From positions 248,001-312,000 of the forward strand of contig NZ_MBQE01000005.1 in assembly GCF_001696535.1 (NCBI RefSeq): DNA of 64,000 nucleotides, read 5' to 3'. Both the position numbers and the translations under genes were made by a program. The notes below the pieces were generated by a model. It was not told where the DNA came from. It did not search any database and worked only from the letters and a program-made list of their open reading frames with translations. Numbering within the stretch: position 1 is the stretch's first letter; every line of letters begins with the position of its first letter. This stretch comes from Stappia indica. GTDB taxonomy: Bacteria; Pseudomonadota; Alphaproteobacteria; Rhizobiales; Stappiaceae. Positions 39,626 to 47,625 of the stretch are shown piece by piece.

Positions 39626-41152
39626 ATGGCGACCGAAATTCGAGTGCCCACCCTCGGAGAATCCGTGACCGAGGCGACCATCGCCCAGTGGTTCAAGAAG
39701 CCCGGCGACAAGGTGAATGCGGACGAGCCCATCGTCGAGCTGGAGACGGACAAGGTGACCGTCGAGGTTCCGGCCCCGGCCTCCGGCACGCTGACCGACA
39801 TCCTGGTCAAGGAAGGCGACACCGTCGAGGTCGGCGCCCTGCTGGGACAGATTTCCGAAGGCGCCGGCGCGGCTGCCGCAGCGCCCGCCAAGGCCTCCGC
39901 ACCGAAGGCCGAGAGCGCCAAGTCCGCACCGGCCGCCTCTGCCTCGGCTGAGACCGTCGACGTGGTGGTGCCGTCTGCCGGTGAAAGCGTCACCGAAGCC
40001 GATGTCGGCGAGTGGTTCGTCAAGGTCGGCGATCAGGTCAAGGCCGACGACGTGCTCGTCGAGCTGGAGACCGACAAGGCCGCCCAGGAGATCCCGGCGC
40101 CGGTGTCCGGCACCGTCGTGGAGATCTCCGCCAAGACCGGCGACACCGTCACTCCGGGCCAGCTGCTGCTGAAGATCGCCGCTGGCGCGGGCGCTGCCGC
40201 TCCTGCCAAGGCGCCTGCTGCCGAGACGCCGGCTCCGGCTGCCAAGGCCGGCACCGACATGCCGCCGGCTCCCTCTGCTGCCAAGATGATGGCCGAGAAG
40301 GGCGTTGCCGTCGACCAGGTTGCCGGTTCCGGCAAGCGCGGCCAGGTGCTGAAGGGCGATGTGATCGCCGCCGTCGCCACCGGCATGACGCAGCAGTCCT
40401 CCGCTTCCGCGGCCCCGGCCGCCGCGCGTGCACCGTCGGGTGCCGAGGATGCGGCCCGCGAGGAGCGGGTGCGCATGACCAAGCTGCGCCAGACCATCGC
40501 GCGCCGCCTGAAGGACGCCCAGAACACCGCCGCCATGCTGACCACCTACAACGAGGTGGACATGGGCCCGGTGATGGATCTGCGTTCCAGCTACAAGGAC
40601 CTGTTCGAGAAGAAGCACGGCGTGAAGCTGGGCTTCATGGGCTTCTTCACCAAGGCGGTCTGCCATGCGCTGAAGGAGATCCCGGCGGTCAATGCCGAGA
40701 TCGACGGCACCGACATCATCTACAAGAACTACTGCCATGTCGGCGTCGCCGTCGGCACCGACAAGGGCCTGGTGGTTCCGGTCGTCCGCGATGCCGACCA
40801 GATGTCGATCGCGGAGATCGAGAAGAAGATCGCCGAGCTCGGCCGCAAGGCGCGTGACGGCAAGCTCGGCATGGACGAGATGCAGGGCGGCACCTTCACC
40901 ATCTCGAATGGCGGTGTGTACGGCTCGCTGATGTCTTCGCCGATCCTCAATGCCCCGCAGTCGGGCATCCTCGGCATGCACAAGATCCAGGAGCGGCCGA
41001 TGGTCGTGAACGGTCAGATCGTGGCGCGGCCGATGATGTATCTGGCCCTGTCCTACGATCACCGGATCGTCGACGGCAAGGAGGCGGTCACCTTCCTCGT
41101 GCGCGTCAAGGAGAGCCTCGAGGACGTCCAGCGTCTCGTTCTCGACCTCTGA
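39626..41152 (+). CDS. sucB: Dihydrolipoamide succinyltransferase (E2o) with two lipoyl domains
   Basis: A 508-residue E2 of the 2-oxoglutarate dehydrogenase complex. There are two tandem lipoyl domains: one at about 3-78 with lipoyl Lys43 (E-T-D-K-V), the other at about 111-185 with Lys151 (E-T-D-K-A). Ala/Pro/Lys-rich linkers separate them. A peripheral-subunit-binding domain (about 214-250) and the catalytic acyltransferase domain with S-Y-D-H-R-I-V-D-G follow. The textbook E2o has one lipoyl domain and about 400 residues. The genuine start is ATG 39626 ([11 protein letters not shown]). Confidence 0.96.
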   Translation: MATEIRVPTLGESVTEATIAQWFKKPGDKVNADEPIVELETDKVTVEVPAPASGTLTDILVKEGDTVEVGALLGQISEGAGAAAAAPAKASAPKAESAKSAPAASASAETVDVVVPSAGESVTEADVGEWFVKVGDQVKADDVLVELETDKAAQEIPAPVSGTVVEISAKTGDTVTPGQLLLKIAAGAGAAAPAKAPAAETPAPAAKAGTDMPPAPSAAKMMAEKGVAVDQVAGSGKRGQVLKGDVIAAVATGMTQQSSASAAPAAARAPSGAEDAAREERVRMTKLRQTIARRLKDAQNTAAMLTTYNEVDMGPVMDLRSSYKDLFEKKHGVKLGFMGFFTKAVCHALKEIPAVNAEIDGTDIIYKNYCHVGVAVGTDKGLVVPVVRDADQMSIAEIEKKIAELGRKARDGKLGMDEMQGGTFTISNGGVYGSLMSSPILNAPQSGILGMHKIQERPMVVNGQIVARPMMYLALSYDHRIVDGKEAVTFLVRVKESLEDVQRLVLDL

Positions 41153-41166
41153 CGGCAGCAATTCCG

Positions 41167-41191
41167 TCCCGGGCGGGTCATCCGCCCGGGA
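41167..41191. other. Hairpin after sucB
   Basis: A perfect 10-bp stem TCCCGGGCGG/CCGCCCGGGA with a GTCAT loop, 14 bp after the sucB stop. It has no U-tract, so it may act as a 3' stabiliser rather than an intrinsic terminator. Confidence 0.55.
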
Positions 41192-41297
41192 TCGGTCTCC
41201 GTCGCCTCGGCACTGGCTGCAGGCGGCGAGTGGCGAGCCGGTGCTTTCCGTTCGAAAGAGGCGGCAGGGATCAGCAGGTGCCCAGCGGAGGCGGAGG

Positions 41298-41864
41298 ATG
41301 AGCGGGACAGTCCGGCGGTTGCAGGAAAACTGGGTCTATGGCGGCACACTTTCGGGTGTGGTGCTGCTGGCTCTGAGCCCCTTGCTGACGGCCGACTGGA
41401 CGTGGGGCGAGCGCTTCGTGTTTCTCGCGCTTCCCGTCTACATGCTGCACCAGCTGGAAGAGCATGACGGCGACCGGTTCCGCGCCTTCGTCAACGAGGT
41501 GATCGGCAAGGGCCGCGACGTTCTGAGCGTACCTGCCGTCTTCGTCATCAACGTCGTCGGCGTCTGGGGCGGGATGGTGCTGACGCTCTGGCTGATGCGC
41601 TCGCTCTCGGTGGGATGGGGCCTCATCGGCGTCTATCTGCTGCTGGTCAACGCGGTGCTGCACATTGTCCAGGCCCTGGCCCTGCGCAGAAGCAATCCAG
41701 GGCTGTGGACGGCGATCCTGCTGTTCCTGCCCTTGGGTTTGATGGCCTTCTCGCAGATCGCCGCACAGGCCAGCACTGCCCAGCATGCCGTGTCGCTGGC
41801 TCTCGTCCTCGCCTTGCATGGTGCCATCGTCGCCGGTGTTCGCCGTCGCCTCGCAGCCAGCTGA
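41298..41864 (+). CDS. HXXEE-domain membrane protein
   Basis: A 188-residue protein from ATG 41298, with GGAGG just upstream. It has four or five hydrophobic segments and the motif H-Q-L-E-E-H near residue 51, which defines the HXXEE family of unknown function. The conserved His and Glu pair lies in or beside a membrane span and could bind metal; this is speculation. It is the first of three non-TCA genes between sucB and lpdA. Confidence 0.8.
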   Translation: MSGTVRRLQENWVYGGTLSGVVLLALSPLLTADWTWGERFVFLALPVYMLHQLEEHDGDRFRAFVNEVIGKGRDVLSVPAVFVINVVGVWGGMVLTLWLMRSLSVGWGLIGVYLLLVNAVLHIVQALALRRSNPGLWTAILLFLPLGLMAFSQIAAQASTAQHAVSLALVLALHGAIVAGVRRRLAAS

Positions 41865-41875
41865 GGGAGATTCCC

Positions 41876-42487
41876 ATGGGACTGGATTTTCTGCTCACCG
41901 CTCTCGTCGTGGTTCTCGTTCCGGGAACCGGCGTCGTCTACACGGTGGCTACCGGCCTGGCGCGCGGGCGGGTTCCCGGCATCGTCGCGGCCTTCGGATG
42001 CACGCTCGGCATCCTGCCGGCACTGATCGCGGCGACCTTCGGCCTTGCCGCACTGCTGCATGCCAGCGCGCTGGCCTTCCAGGTTCTGAAATATGCCGGT
42101 GCGGCCTACCTCTTCTATCTGGCTTGGCAGGCCTTCCGCGAGGCCGGACCGATGGCGTTCGACCGTCAGGCGGCGCCGGCAAGCCTCGTCGCCGTGGCTC
42201 GTACCGGCTTCCTGATCAACGTCCTGAACCCGAAGCTGTCGCTGTTCTTCCTTGCCTTCCTGCCGCAGTTCATCGTCCCGGGCGAGGGAGCCGTGTCCCT
42301 GCAGATCCTGGCAATGGGCAGCGTGTTCATGGGGCTGACGCTGGTTGTGTTCATCGGCTACGGGGTCTTCGCCGCTGCGCTCGGTGCCCGCATCCTGCGC
42401 AGCCGTCAGGTCATGACCTGGATGAGCCGGACGGTCGCGCTCGCCTTCGCCGGGTTCGGCGCAAGGCTTGCGCTTGCCGACCGCTGA
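41876..42487 (+). CDS. LysE/RhtB-family amino-acid exporter
   Basis: A 203-residue, six-span transporter. The N-terminal segment has V-L-V-P-G-T-G, a variant of the usual P-G-P. G-C-T-L-G, the K-Y-A-G-A-A-Y-L-x-Y-L-A-W signature and N-P-K-x-S-L-F-F-L-A-F-L-P-Q-F are typical of the LysE/RhtB group. It probably exports an amino acid or similar compound; the substrate is unknown. It lies 11 bp after the HXXEE gene. Confidence 0.92.
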   Translation: MGLDFLLTALVVVLVPGTGVVYTVATGLARGRVPGIVAAFGCTLGILPALIAATFGLAALLHASALAFQVLKYAGAAYLFYLAWQAFREAGPMAFDRQAAPASLVAVARTGFLINVLNPKLSLFFLAFLPQFIVPGEGAVSLQILAMGSVFMGLTLVVFIGYGVFAAALGARILRSRQVMTWMSRTVALAFAGFGARLALADR

Positions 42488-42520
42488 CCTGCGCCGCACA
42501 TGTCCTGAACGGAGAAGCCC

Positions 42521-43279
42521 ATGACCGAGAATGTCGTGATCGTGACAGGCGGCAGCCGCGGCATCGGAGCTGCGGCGGCATTGCGCCTCGCGGGCCCGGG
42601 TACCACGGTCCTCCTGACCTATGTGTCGAGCCCGGAGCGCGCCGACGAGGTCGTCTCGCAGATCGAGGCCAAGGGCGACCGTGCGGTGGCGCTGAAAGCC
42701 GATGTCGCCAGCGAGGACGACTGCCTGAGGACCTTTGCCGAGGCCGACAGGCTCGGCCGCGTGACCGGACTGGTGAACAATGCCGGCGTGGTCGACGTCG
42801 CGGCGCGGCTGACGGACATGTCCTTCGACCGGCTGCGGCGCATCTTCGACATCAACGTGCTGGGCACGATCCTGTGCTCCCGCGAGGCCGTGCGCCGGAT
42901 GTCGACGGCCCATGGCGGCAAGGGCGGCGCCATCGTCAACGTGTCGTCGGCCTCCGCCAAGATCGGTTCGCCGGCGCAGTATATCGACTATGCGGCGGCC
43001 AAGGGGGCGGTCGACACGTTCACCGTCGGTCTTGCCAAGGAAGTGGCGGCCGAGGGGGTGCGGGTCAATGCCGTGCGCCCCGGCATCATCGATACGGAAA
43101 TCCACGCTTCGGGAGGAGATCCTGACCGCGCGAGGCGGGTTGCGGGCGATCTGCCGATGCTGCGCGCCGGTCGGGCCGAGGAATGCGCCGAGGCGATCGC
43201 CTGGCTTCTGTCGGACGCCGCCAGCTACACGACGGGCGCGATTCTCGACGTGTCCGGCGGCCGCTCGATCCTCCCCTGA
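42521..43279 (+). CDS. Short-chain dehydrogenase/reductase
   Basis: A 252-residue classical SDR. The cofactor motif is T-G-G-S-R-G-I-G, the structural N-N-A-G is present, and the catalytic set is complete (Asn in D-I-N-V, Ser in V-S-S-A-S, Y-A-A-A-K). Asp in K-A-D-V marks adenine binding; Tyr-Val-Ser after the second strand suits NADP. The substrate is unknown; the closest general type is the FabG-like oxidoreductase group. It lies 33 bp after the exporter and 54 bp before lpdA. Confidence 0.93.
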   Translation: MTENVVIVTGGSRGIGAAAALRLAGPGTTVLLTYVSSPERADEVVSQIEAKGDRAVALKADVASEDDCLRTFAEADRLGRVTGLVNNAGVVDVAARLTDMSFDRLRRIFDINVLGTILCSREAVRRMSTAHGGKGGAIVNVSSASAKIGSPAQYIDYAAAKGAVDTFTVGLAKEVAAEGVRVNAVRPGIIDTEIHASGGDPDRARRVAGDLPMLRAGRAEECAEAIAWLLSDAASYTTGAILDVSGGRSILP

Positions 43280-43333
43280 TACCGAAACATGGCGGCATGT
43301 CCGCCCGAACGAACGAAACAAGAGGCGAATGCT

Positions 43334-44743
43334 ATGTCCCAGTTTGATCTCGTCGTCATCGGCACCGGCCCCGGCGGCTATGTCTGCGCCATCAAGGCCG
43401 CCCAGCTCGGTCTCAAGGTGGCCGTGGTCGAGAAGCGCGCCACCCATGGCGGCACCTGCCTGAACATCGGCTGCATCCCCTCCAAGGCGATGCTGCACAC
43501 GTCCGAGCTGTTCGAGGAGGCGGCCGAGCATTTCGAGGACTTCGGCATCAAGGTCGGCAAGCCGAAGCTCGATCTCAAGGCGATGATGGGCCACAAGCAG
43601 AAGACCATCGACGGCAATGTCAGCGGCATCGAATTCCTGTTCAAGAAGAACAAGGTGACGCCGTTCCACGGCACGGGCCGCATCCTTGCGGCCGGCCGGG
43701 TCGAGGTGACCGCCGAGGACGGCTCCAAGCAGGAGATCGAGGCGAAGTCCATCGTCATCGCCACCGGCTCCGACGTGGCCCCGCTCCCCGGTGTCGAGAT
43801 CGACGAGAAGCAGATCGTCTCCTCGACCGGTGCGCTGGAACTCGACAAGGTGCCGGGCAAGCTGGTCGTCGTCGGCGCCGGCGTGATCGGCCTCGAGCTC
43901 GGCTCCGTCTGGCGCCGTCTCGGCTCCGAGGTGACGGTCGTCGAGTTCATGGACAAGATCCTCGGCCCGATGGACGCGGACATCTCCCGCAACTTCCAGC
44001 GCATCCTGAAGAAGCAGGGCGTCGAGTTCCATCTGTCCTCCAAGGTCACGGCCGTCGAGAAGACCGGCAAGCAGCTCGCTGTCACGGTCGAGCCGGCGGG
44101 CGGCGGCGAGGCTGCCGCCAAGACGCTGGAGGCCGACGTGGTGCTCGTCGCCATCGGCCGCCGTCCCTACACTTCGGGCCTTGGCCTCGAGGAGGTCGGC
44201 GTTGCGCTCGACGAGCGCGGCAGGGTCAAGACCGACGGCCACTACCAGACCACCGTGCCGGGCATCTATGCCATCGGCGACGTGATCGTCGGTCCGATGC
44301 TGGCCCACAAGGCCGAGGACGAGGGCGTCGCCCTTGCCGAAATGCTTGCAGGGCAAGCTGGCCACGTGAACTACGGCGTCATCCCGGGCGTGGTCTATAC
44401 CAGCCCCGAGGTCGCCGAGGTCGGCAAGAGCGAAGAGGCTCTGAAGGCTGAAGGAATCTCCTACAAGGTCGGCAAGTTCGCCTTCATCGCCAATGGCCGC
44501 GCCAAGGCGACCAATCACACCGAAGGCTTCGTCAAGGTGCTGGCCGATGCGGAGACCGACAAGGTCCTCGGCGTCCACATCATCGGCCATGGCGCCGGCG
44601 AGATGATCCATGAGGCAGCGGTGCTGATGGAGTTCGGCGGCTCGGCCGAGGATCTGGCGCGCACCTGCCATGCTCATCCGACGATGAGCGAAGCCGTCAA
44701 GGAAGCCGCAATGGCCGCCTTCGCCAAGCCGATCCACGCCTGA
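43334..44743 (+). CDS. lpdA: Dihydrolipoyl dehydrogenase (E3)
   Basis: A 469-residue flavoprotein disulfide reductase, shared E3 of the 2-oxo acid dehydrogenase complexes. It has FAD-binding G-T-G-P-G-G-Y, the redox-active pair in [16 protein letters not shown]-binding [14 protein letters not shown] in the second FAD region, and the catalytic H-A-H-P-T. Reoxidising lipoyl groups of SucB is its expected job here, given its position at the end of the suc cluster. Confidence 0.97.
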   Translation: MSQFDLVVIGTGPGGYVCAIKAAQLGLKVAVVEKRATHGGTCLNIGCIPSKAMLHTSELFEEAAEHFEDFGIKVGKPKLDLKAMMGHKQKTIDGNVSGIEFLFKKNKVTPFHGTGRILAAGRVEVTAEDGSKQEIEAKSIVIATGSDVAPLPGVEIDEKQIVSSTGALELDKVPGKLVVVGAGVIGLELGSVWRRLGSEVTVVEFMDKILGPMDADISRNFQRILKKQGVEFHLSSKVTAVEKTGKQLAVTVEPAGGGEAAAKTLEADVVLVAIGRRPYTSGLGLEEVGVALDERGRVKTDGHYQTTVPGIYAIGDVIVGPMLAHKAEDEGVALAEMLAGQAGHVNYGVIPGVVYTSPEVAEVGKSEEALKAEGISYKVGKFAFIANGRAKATNHTEGFVKVLADAETDKVLGVHIIGHGAGEMIHEAAVLMEFGGSAEDLARTCHAHPTMSEAVKEAAMAAFAKPIHA

Positions 44744-44787
44744 CGGCTGACAATCCCGGCGCATGAGCGCCGGCTGACGAGATGAAA

Positions 44788-44823
44788 AGGGCCCGCGCCG
44801 GGATACTCGGCGCGGGCTCTTTG
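44788..44823. terminator. Bidirectional terminator between lpdA and a small minus-strand gene
   Basis: A perfect 10-bp stem GCCCGCGCCG/CGGCGCGGGC with a 7-nt loop. TCTTTG follows on the plus strand and CCTTTTC on the minus strand, which suits the convergent genes. Confidence 0.85.
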
Positions 44824-44875
44824 CTTGGCCGCGGGGGCCGCCACGCGCCCGTGCGTGTTGCACGGCGCGGTGCGG

Positions 44876-45085
44876 TTACTCGGCGCTCTGCGTTGCCGTC
44901 TGCGTGGTCGTGTTGTCCGCAACCACCAGGGTCCCTGTGGTCGTGGTCGGGCTCTGCGGAGCCTCGGCCGTCGTTGTCGGCGTTGCCTTCTGCGACATCT
45001 TGGACCAGTTGCACTCGGCCATGGCCGGTGCGGCGGAGAAGGCGAGGAGGGCGGCAACCCCCGTCAGTCCTGCGAGAATGCGCAT
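44876..45085 (-). CDS. Small secreted Thr-rich protein, unknown
   Basis: A 69-residue protein from ATG 45085, with GGGAG upstream. A clear signal peptide ends A-M-A near residue 22, leaving about 47 mature residues. These start E-C-N-W-S-K-M and then become Thr/Ala/Pro/Gln-rich. I do not recognise it. One Cys is present in the mature part. A disordered periplasmic or surface peptide is likely. Confidence 0.6.
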   Translation of the reverse strand: MRILAGLTGVAALLAFSAAPAMAECNWSKMSQKATPTTTAEAPQSPTTTTGTLVVADNTTTQTATQSAE

Positions 45086-45243
45086 TCTACTCTCCCGTTC
45101 TGGCAGCGTATCGGGACGATACGCCTCAATCTCCAACGACGGACCTGCCCGACAGATGCCGGGCGTCGCCAAGGAGACGCTACGGAAAGTCTAGTGCGAA
45201 ACAGGCAAAGCGACCAGTTCCGCCGCGTTGAAACCGAACGAGC

Positions 45244-45657
45244 TTAGTCGCGCTCGAGGATCGCCGCGTGGAAGCCGTCCTGCACGCCGGCCGTATGCGA
45301 CTGGATCTTCACCAGGGCCTCGATGCGGTGATTCATCGGGATGATCTCCACCTCGCGGGCGCCGAAAAGGCCGGGGAAGCGCGCGAGCAGCCGGCCGTTG
45401 GTCAGGCGGATGGCGTCGGTCCAGCCCCATTTGCAGTCGCGCGGCGCACAGCGCGTGAACACGCGCATCCGCGAGACGATCAGGCCGCCCCTGCAATGGC
45501 TTTCGATCTCGATGATGCGCACTTGCTGCGTTGCCGCGCGCGGATTGTACCAGCGCCCGGCTTCGGGGATGCGGCAGCGATTCTCAGCAAAGACGGGGGG
45601 GGGAGCGGCGACAATCACCGTCAGGGCGACGACGAAGGGAATCAGAAGGCTCCACAT
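45244..45657 (-). CDS. Secreted protein of unknown function
   Basis: A 137-residue protein from ATG 45657; ATG 45681 is an in-frame alternative that adds eight residues. The signal peptide (W-S-L-L-I-P-F-V-V-A ...) ends V-F-A, giving a mature protein of about 113 residues. It has four Cys (R-C-R, H-C-R, R-C-A, D-C-K-W) that could form two disulfides, and conserved-looking R-W-Y-N-P-R and W-G-W-T segments. I do not recognise the family. It is monocistronic or loosely linked to the small gene downstream. Confidence 0.65.
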   Translation of the reverse strand: MWSLLIPFVVALTVIVAAPPPVFAENRCRIPEAGRWYNPRAATQQVRIIEIESHCRGGLIVSRMRVFTRCAPRDCKWGWTDAIRLTNGRLLARFPGLFGAREVEIIPMNHRIEALVKIQSHTAGVQDGFHAAILERD

Positions 45658-45743
45658 GCCGGATTCTTGTCCGCAGCGCATGCCGCCGCAAGGAAATTCG
45701 ATGCTGCAATGCGTCGTGGCTCACGCGAAGCACGGCGACAGCC

Positions 45744-46703
45744 TCATGCGGGCCTGCGGCTGCGCGGATGGGCGCGGTCGTAGGCGTCCAGCAGCCGTGC
45801 GGCATCCACTTCCGTGTAGATCTGCGTGGTGGAGAGGCTGGCGTGGCCAAGCAGCTCCTGGATGGTCCTCAGGTCGCCCCCGCCGGCCAGCAGATGGGTC
45901 GCGAAGGAATGGCGCAGGGCGTGGGGCGTGGCGCTTTCGGGCAGGCCGAGCGCGCGGCGCAGCTTCGCCATCGCCAGCTGGACGATTCGCGGTCCGAGCG
46001 GCCCGCCGCGCACGCCGAGAAACAGCGGCCCCTCCGGCTGCGGCACGTATGGGCAAAGGCGCAGATAGTCCTCCACCGCATCGCAGACGATCGGCAGCAC
46101 AGGCACGACGCGCTCGCGCCCGCCCTTGCCGACGACGCGCAGGCTTCTGGTGCCATGGCGCGGTGCCGTGCGGCCGGTCAGCGACAAGGCCTCGGAGATA
46201 CGCAGCCCGCAGCCGTAGAGCAGCGTCAGCACCGCGGCGTTGCGTGCCGCGACCCAGGGCTCGGCGTCGTCCGCTGCATCCGCATCGACAAGCGTCATCG
46301 CATCGCCGGCCGAAACGGGCTTGGGCAGCGAGCGCTTCTGGCGCGGCGGTCGGATCGCGGCGCTGGCGGCGGCATTCACCTGGCCGAGCGTTTCCAGATA
46401 GCGCAGGAACGAGCGGATGCCGGCAAGGCCGCGTGCCAGCGTCCGGCCCTCGGCACCGGTCTGCCGGCGCGAGGCGAGAAAGCCGCGGAAATCGGCAGGG
46501 CGCAGCTCCCTGAGGGCCTCCAGTCCGGGCGGTTCGGCAAGGTGGTTGGTGAGGAAGCGCAGGAACTGGCGGACGTCGCGCTCATAGGCGACCAGCGTCC
46601 GGTCGGAGAGCCGCCGTTCCGAACCGAGATGGTCGAGCCAGTCTCCGACGGCGGCGTTCACGTCGGCTTTTGCCGACACCAGCAGGGAATCAGGATCGCT
46701 CAT
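45744..46703 (-). CDS. xerC: Tyrosine recombinase XerC
   Basis: A 319-residue tyrosine recombinase. It has the SAM-like N-terminal core-binding domain and a catalytic domain with Arg in C-G-L-R-I-S-E-A-L, Lys in V-G-K-G-G-R-E-R, H-A-L-R-H-S-F-A-T-H-L-L, the G-H-A-S-L-S-T-T-Q-I-Y box and the nucleophile Tyr in I-Y-T-E-V. It is chromosomal XerC for dimer resolution at dif rather than a phage integrase: length and neighbourhood (priA close by) are standard and there are no att repeats or cargo. Confidence 0.94.
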   Translation of the reverse strand: MSDPDSLLVSAKADVNAAVGDWLDHLGSERRLSDRTLVAYERDVRQFLRFLTNHLAEPPGLEALRELRPADFRGFLASRRQTGAEGRTLARGLAGIRSFLRYLETLGQVNAAASAAIRPPRQKRSLPKPVSAGDAMTLVDADAADDAEPWVAARNAAVLTLLYGCGLRISEALSLTGRTAPRHGTRSLRVVGKGGRERVVPVLPIVCDAVEDYLRLCPYVPQPEGPLFLGVRGGPLGPRIVQLAMAKLRRALGLPESATPHALRHSFATHLLAGGGDLRTIQELLGHASLSTTQIYTEVDAARLLDAYDRAHPRSRRPA

Positions 46704-46780
46704 GGCGCGATCCTATCATGCCTGCGGGTAGAGCAAGCGGACCGGCCGGCGGTGCGGCCGACCGGTCTCTTGGCGTGAGT

Positions 46781-47434
46781 TCAGAGGATGCTCTGTCCGG
46801 TCTTGGCCCAGTCGGCCAGGAACTGCTCGAGACCCTTGTCGGTCAGCGGGTGCTTGACCAGGCCCTTGAGCACGGCCGGCGGGACGGTCGCGACATCCGC
46901 GCCGACCAGCGCACATTCGCGCACATGGTTGGCGGTGCGGATCGAGGCGGCCAGGATCTCGGTCTCGAAGCCGTAATTGTCGTAGATGATCCGCATCTCG
47001 CGGATCAGGTCCATGCCGTCGATGTTGATGTCGTCGAGGCGGCCGATGAACGGCGAGATGAACGTCGCGCCGGCCTTGGCGGCGAGCAGCGCCTGGTTCG
47101 ACGAGAAGCACAGGGTGACGTTCACCATGTGGCCGGCATCGGTCAGGGTGCGGCAGGCCTTCAGGCCGTCGAGCGTCAGCGGCAGCTTCACCGCGATGTT
47201 GTCGGCGATCTCGGCCAGCGCGCGGCCCTCGGCGATCATCGCATCGGCATCGGTCGCAGTAACCTCTGCGGAGACGGGGCCCTCGACGATGTCGCAAATC
47301 TCTGCAATGACGTCCTTCATCGGGCGCCCGGACTTGAGGATCAGCGACGGATTGGTGGTGACGCCATCGAGCAGGCCGGTCGCGGCGAGATCCCGGATCT
47401 CCCCGGTGTCTGCGGTGTCGACGAAGAACTTCAT
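46781..47434 (-). CDS. fsa: Transaldolase-like fructose-6-phosphate aldolase (type 3B)
   Basis: A 217-residue class I aldolase of the short transaldolase group (FSA/TalC). It starts M-K-F-F-V-D-T-A, has G-V-T-T-N-P-S-L, the Schiff-base Lys in I-A-V-K-L-P-L-T, and F-I-S-P-F-I-G-R. Whether it acts as true transaldolase or fructose-6-phosphate aldolase cannot be decided by eye. AAGGAG lies upstream of ATG 47434. It is divergent from priA and 77 bp upstream of xerC. Confidence 0.92.
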   Translation of the reverse strand: MKFFVDTADTGEIRDLAATGLLDGVTTNPSLILKSGRPMKDVIAEICDIVEGPVSAEVTATDADAMIAEGRALAEIADNIAVKLPLTLDGLKACRTLTDAGHMVNVTLCFSSNQALLAAKAGATFISPFIGRLDDINIDGMDLIREMRIIYDNYGFETEILAASIRTANHVRECALVGADVATVPPAVLKGLVKHPLTDKGLEQFLADWAKTGQSIL

Positions 47435-47625
47435 GGCGGCTCTGGCTCCTTATCGGAAACGGGCTTTTGCGGAGTTTCGGGTCGGCGGGGCATCTGCCTC
47501 GCCCGGGCCTGACTGCATACCTTAGGATGGCGCGCGGTGACAGCCCCGATTCGCCCGAAGCAGGCCGGATTGCGGGGGCAACATCCCGTGGAGCGGGCGG
47601 CAACCGAGCAGGAACGAGGACGGGG

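Noticed and set aside
45744-46703. Tyrosine recombinase as a sign of a mobile element
   Set aside because: Sequence and neighbours (priA) fit chromosomal XerC; there are no attachment repeats, tRNA target or cargo genes nearby.
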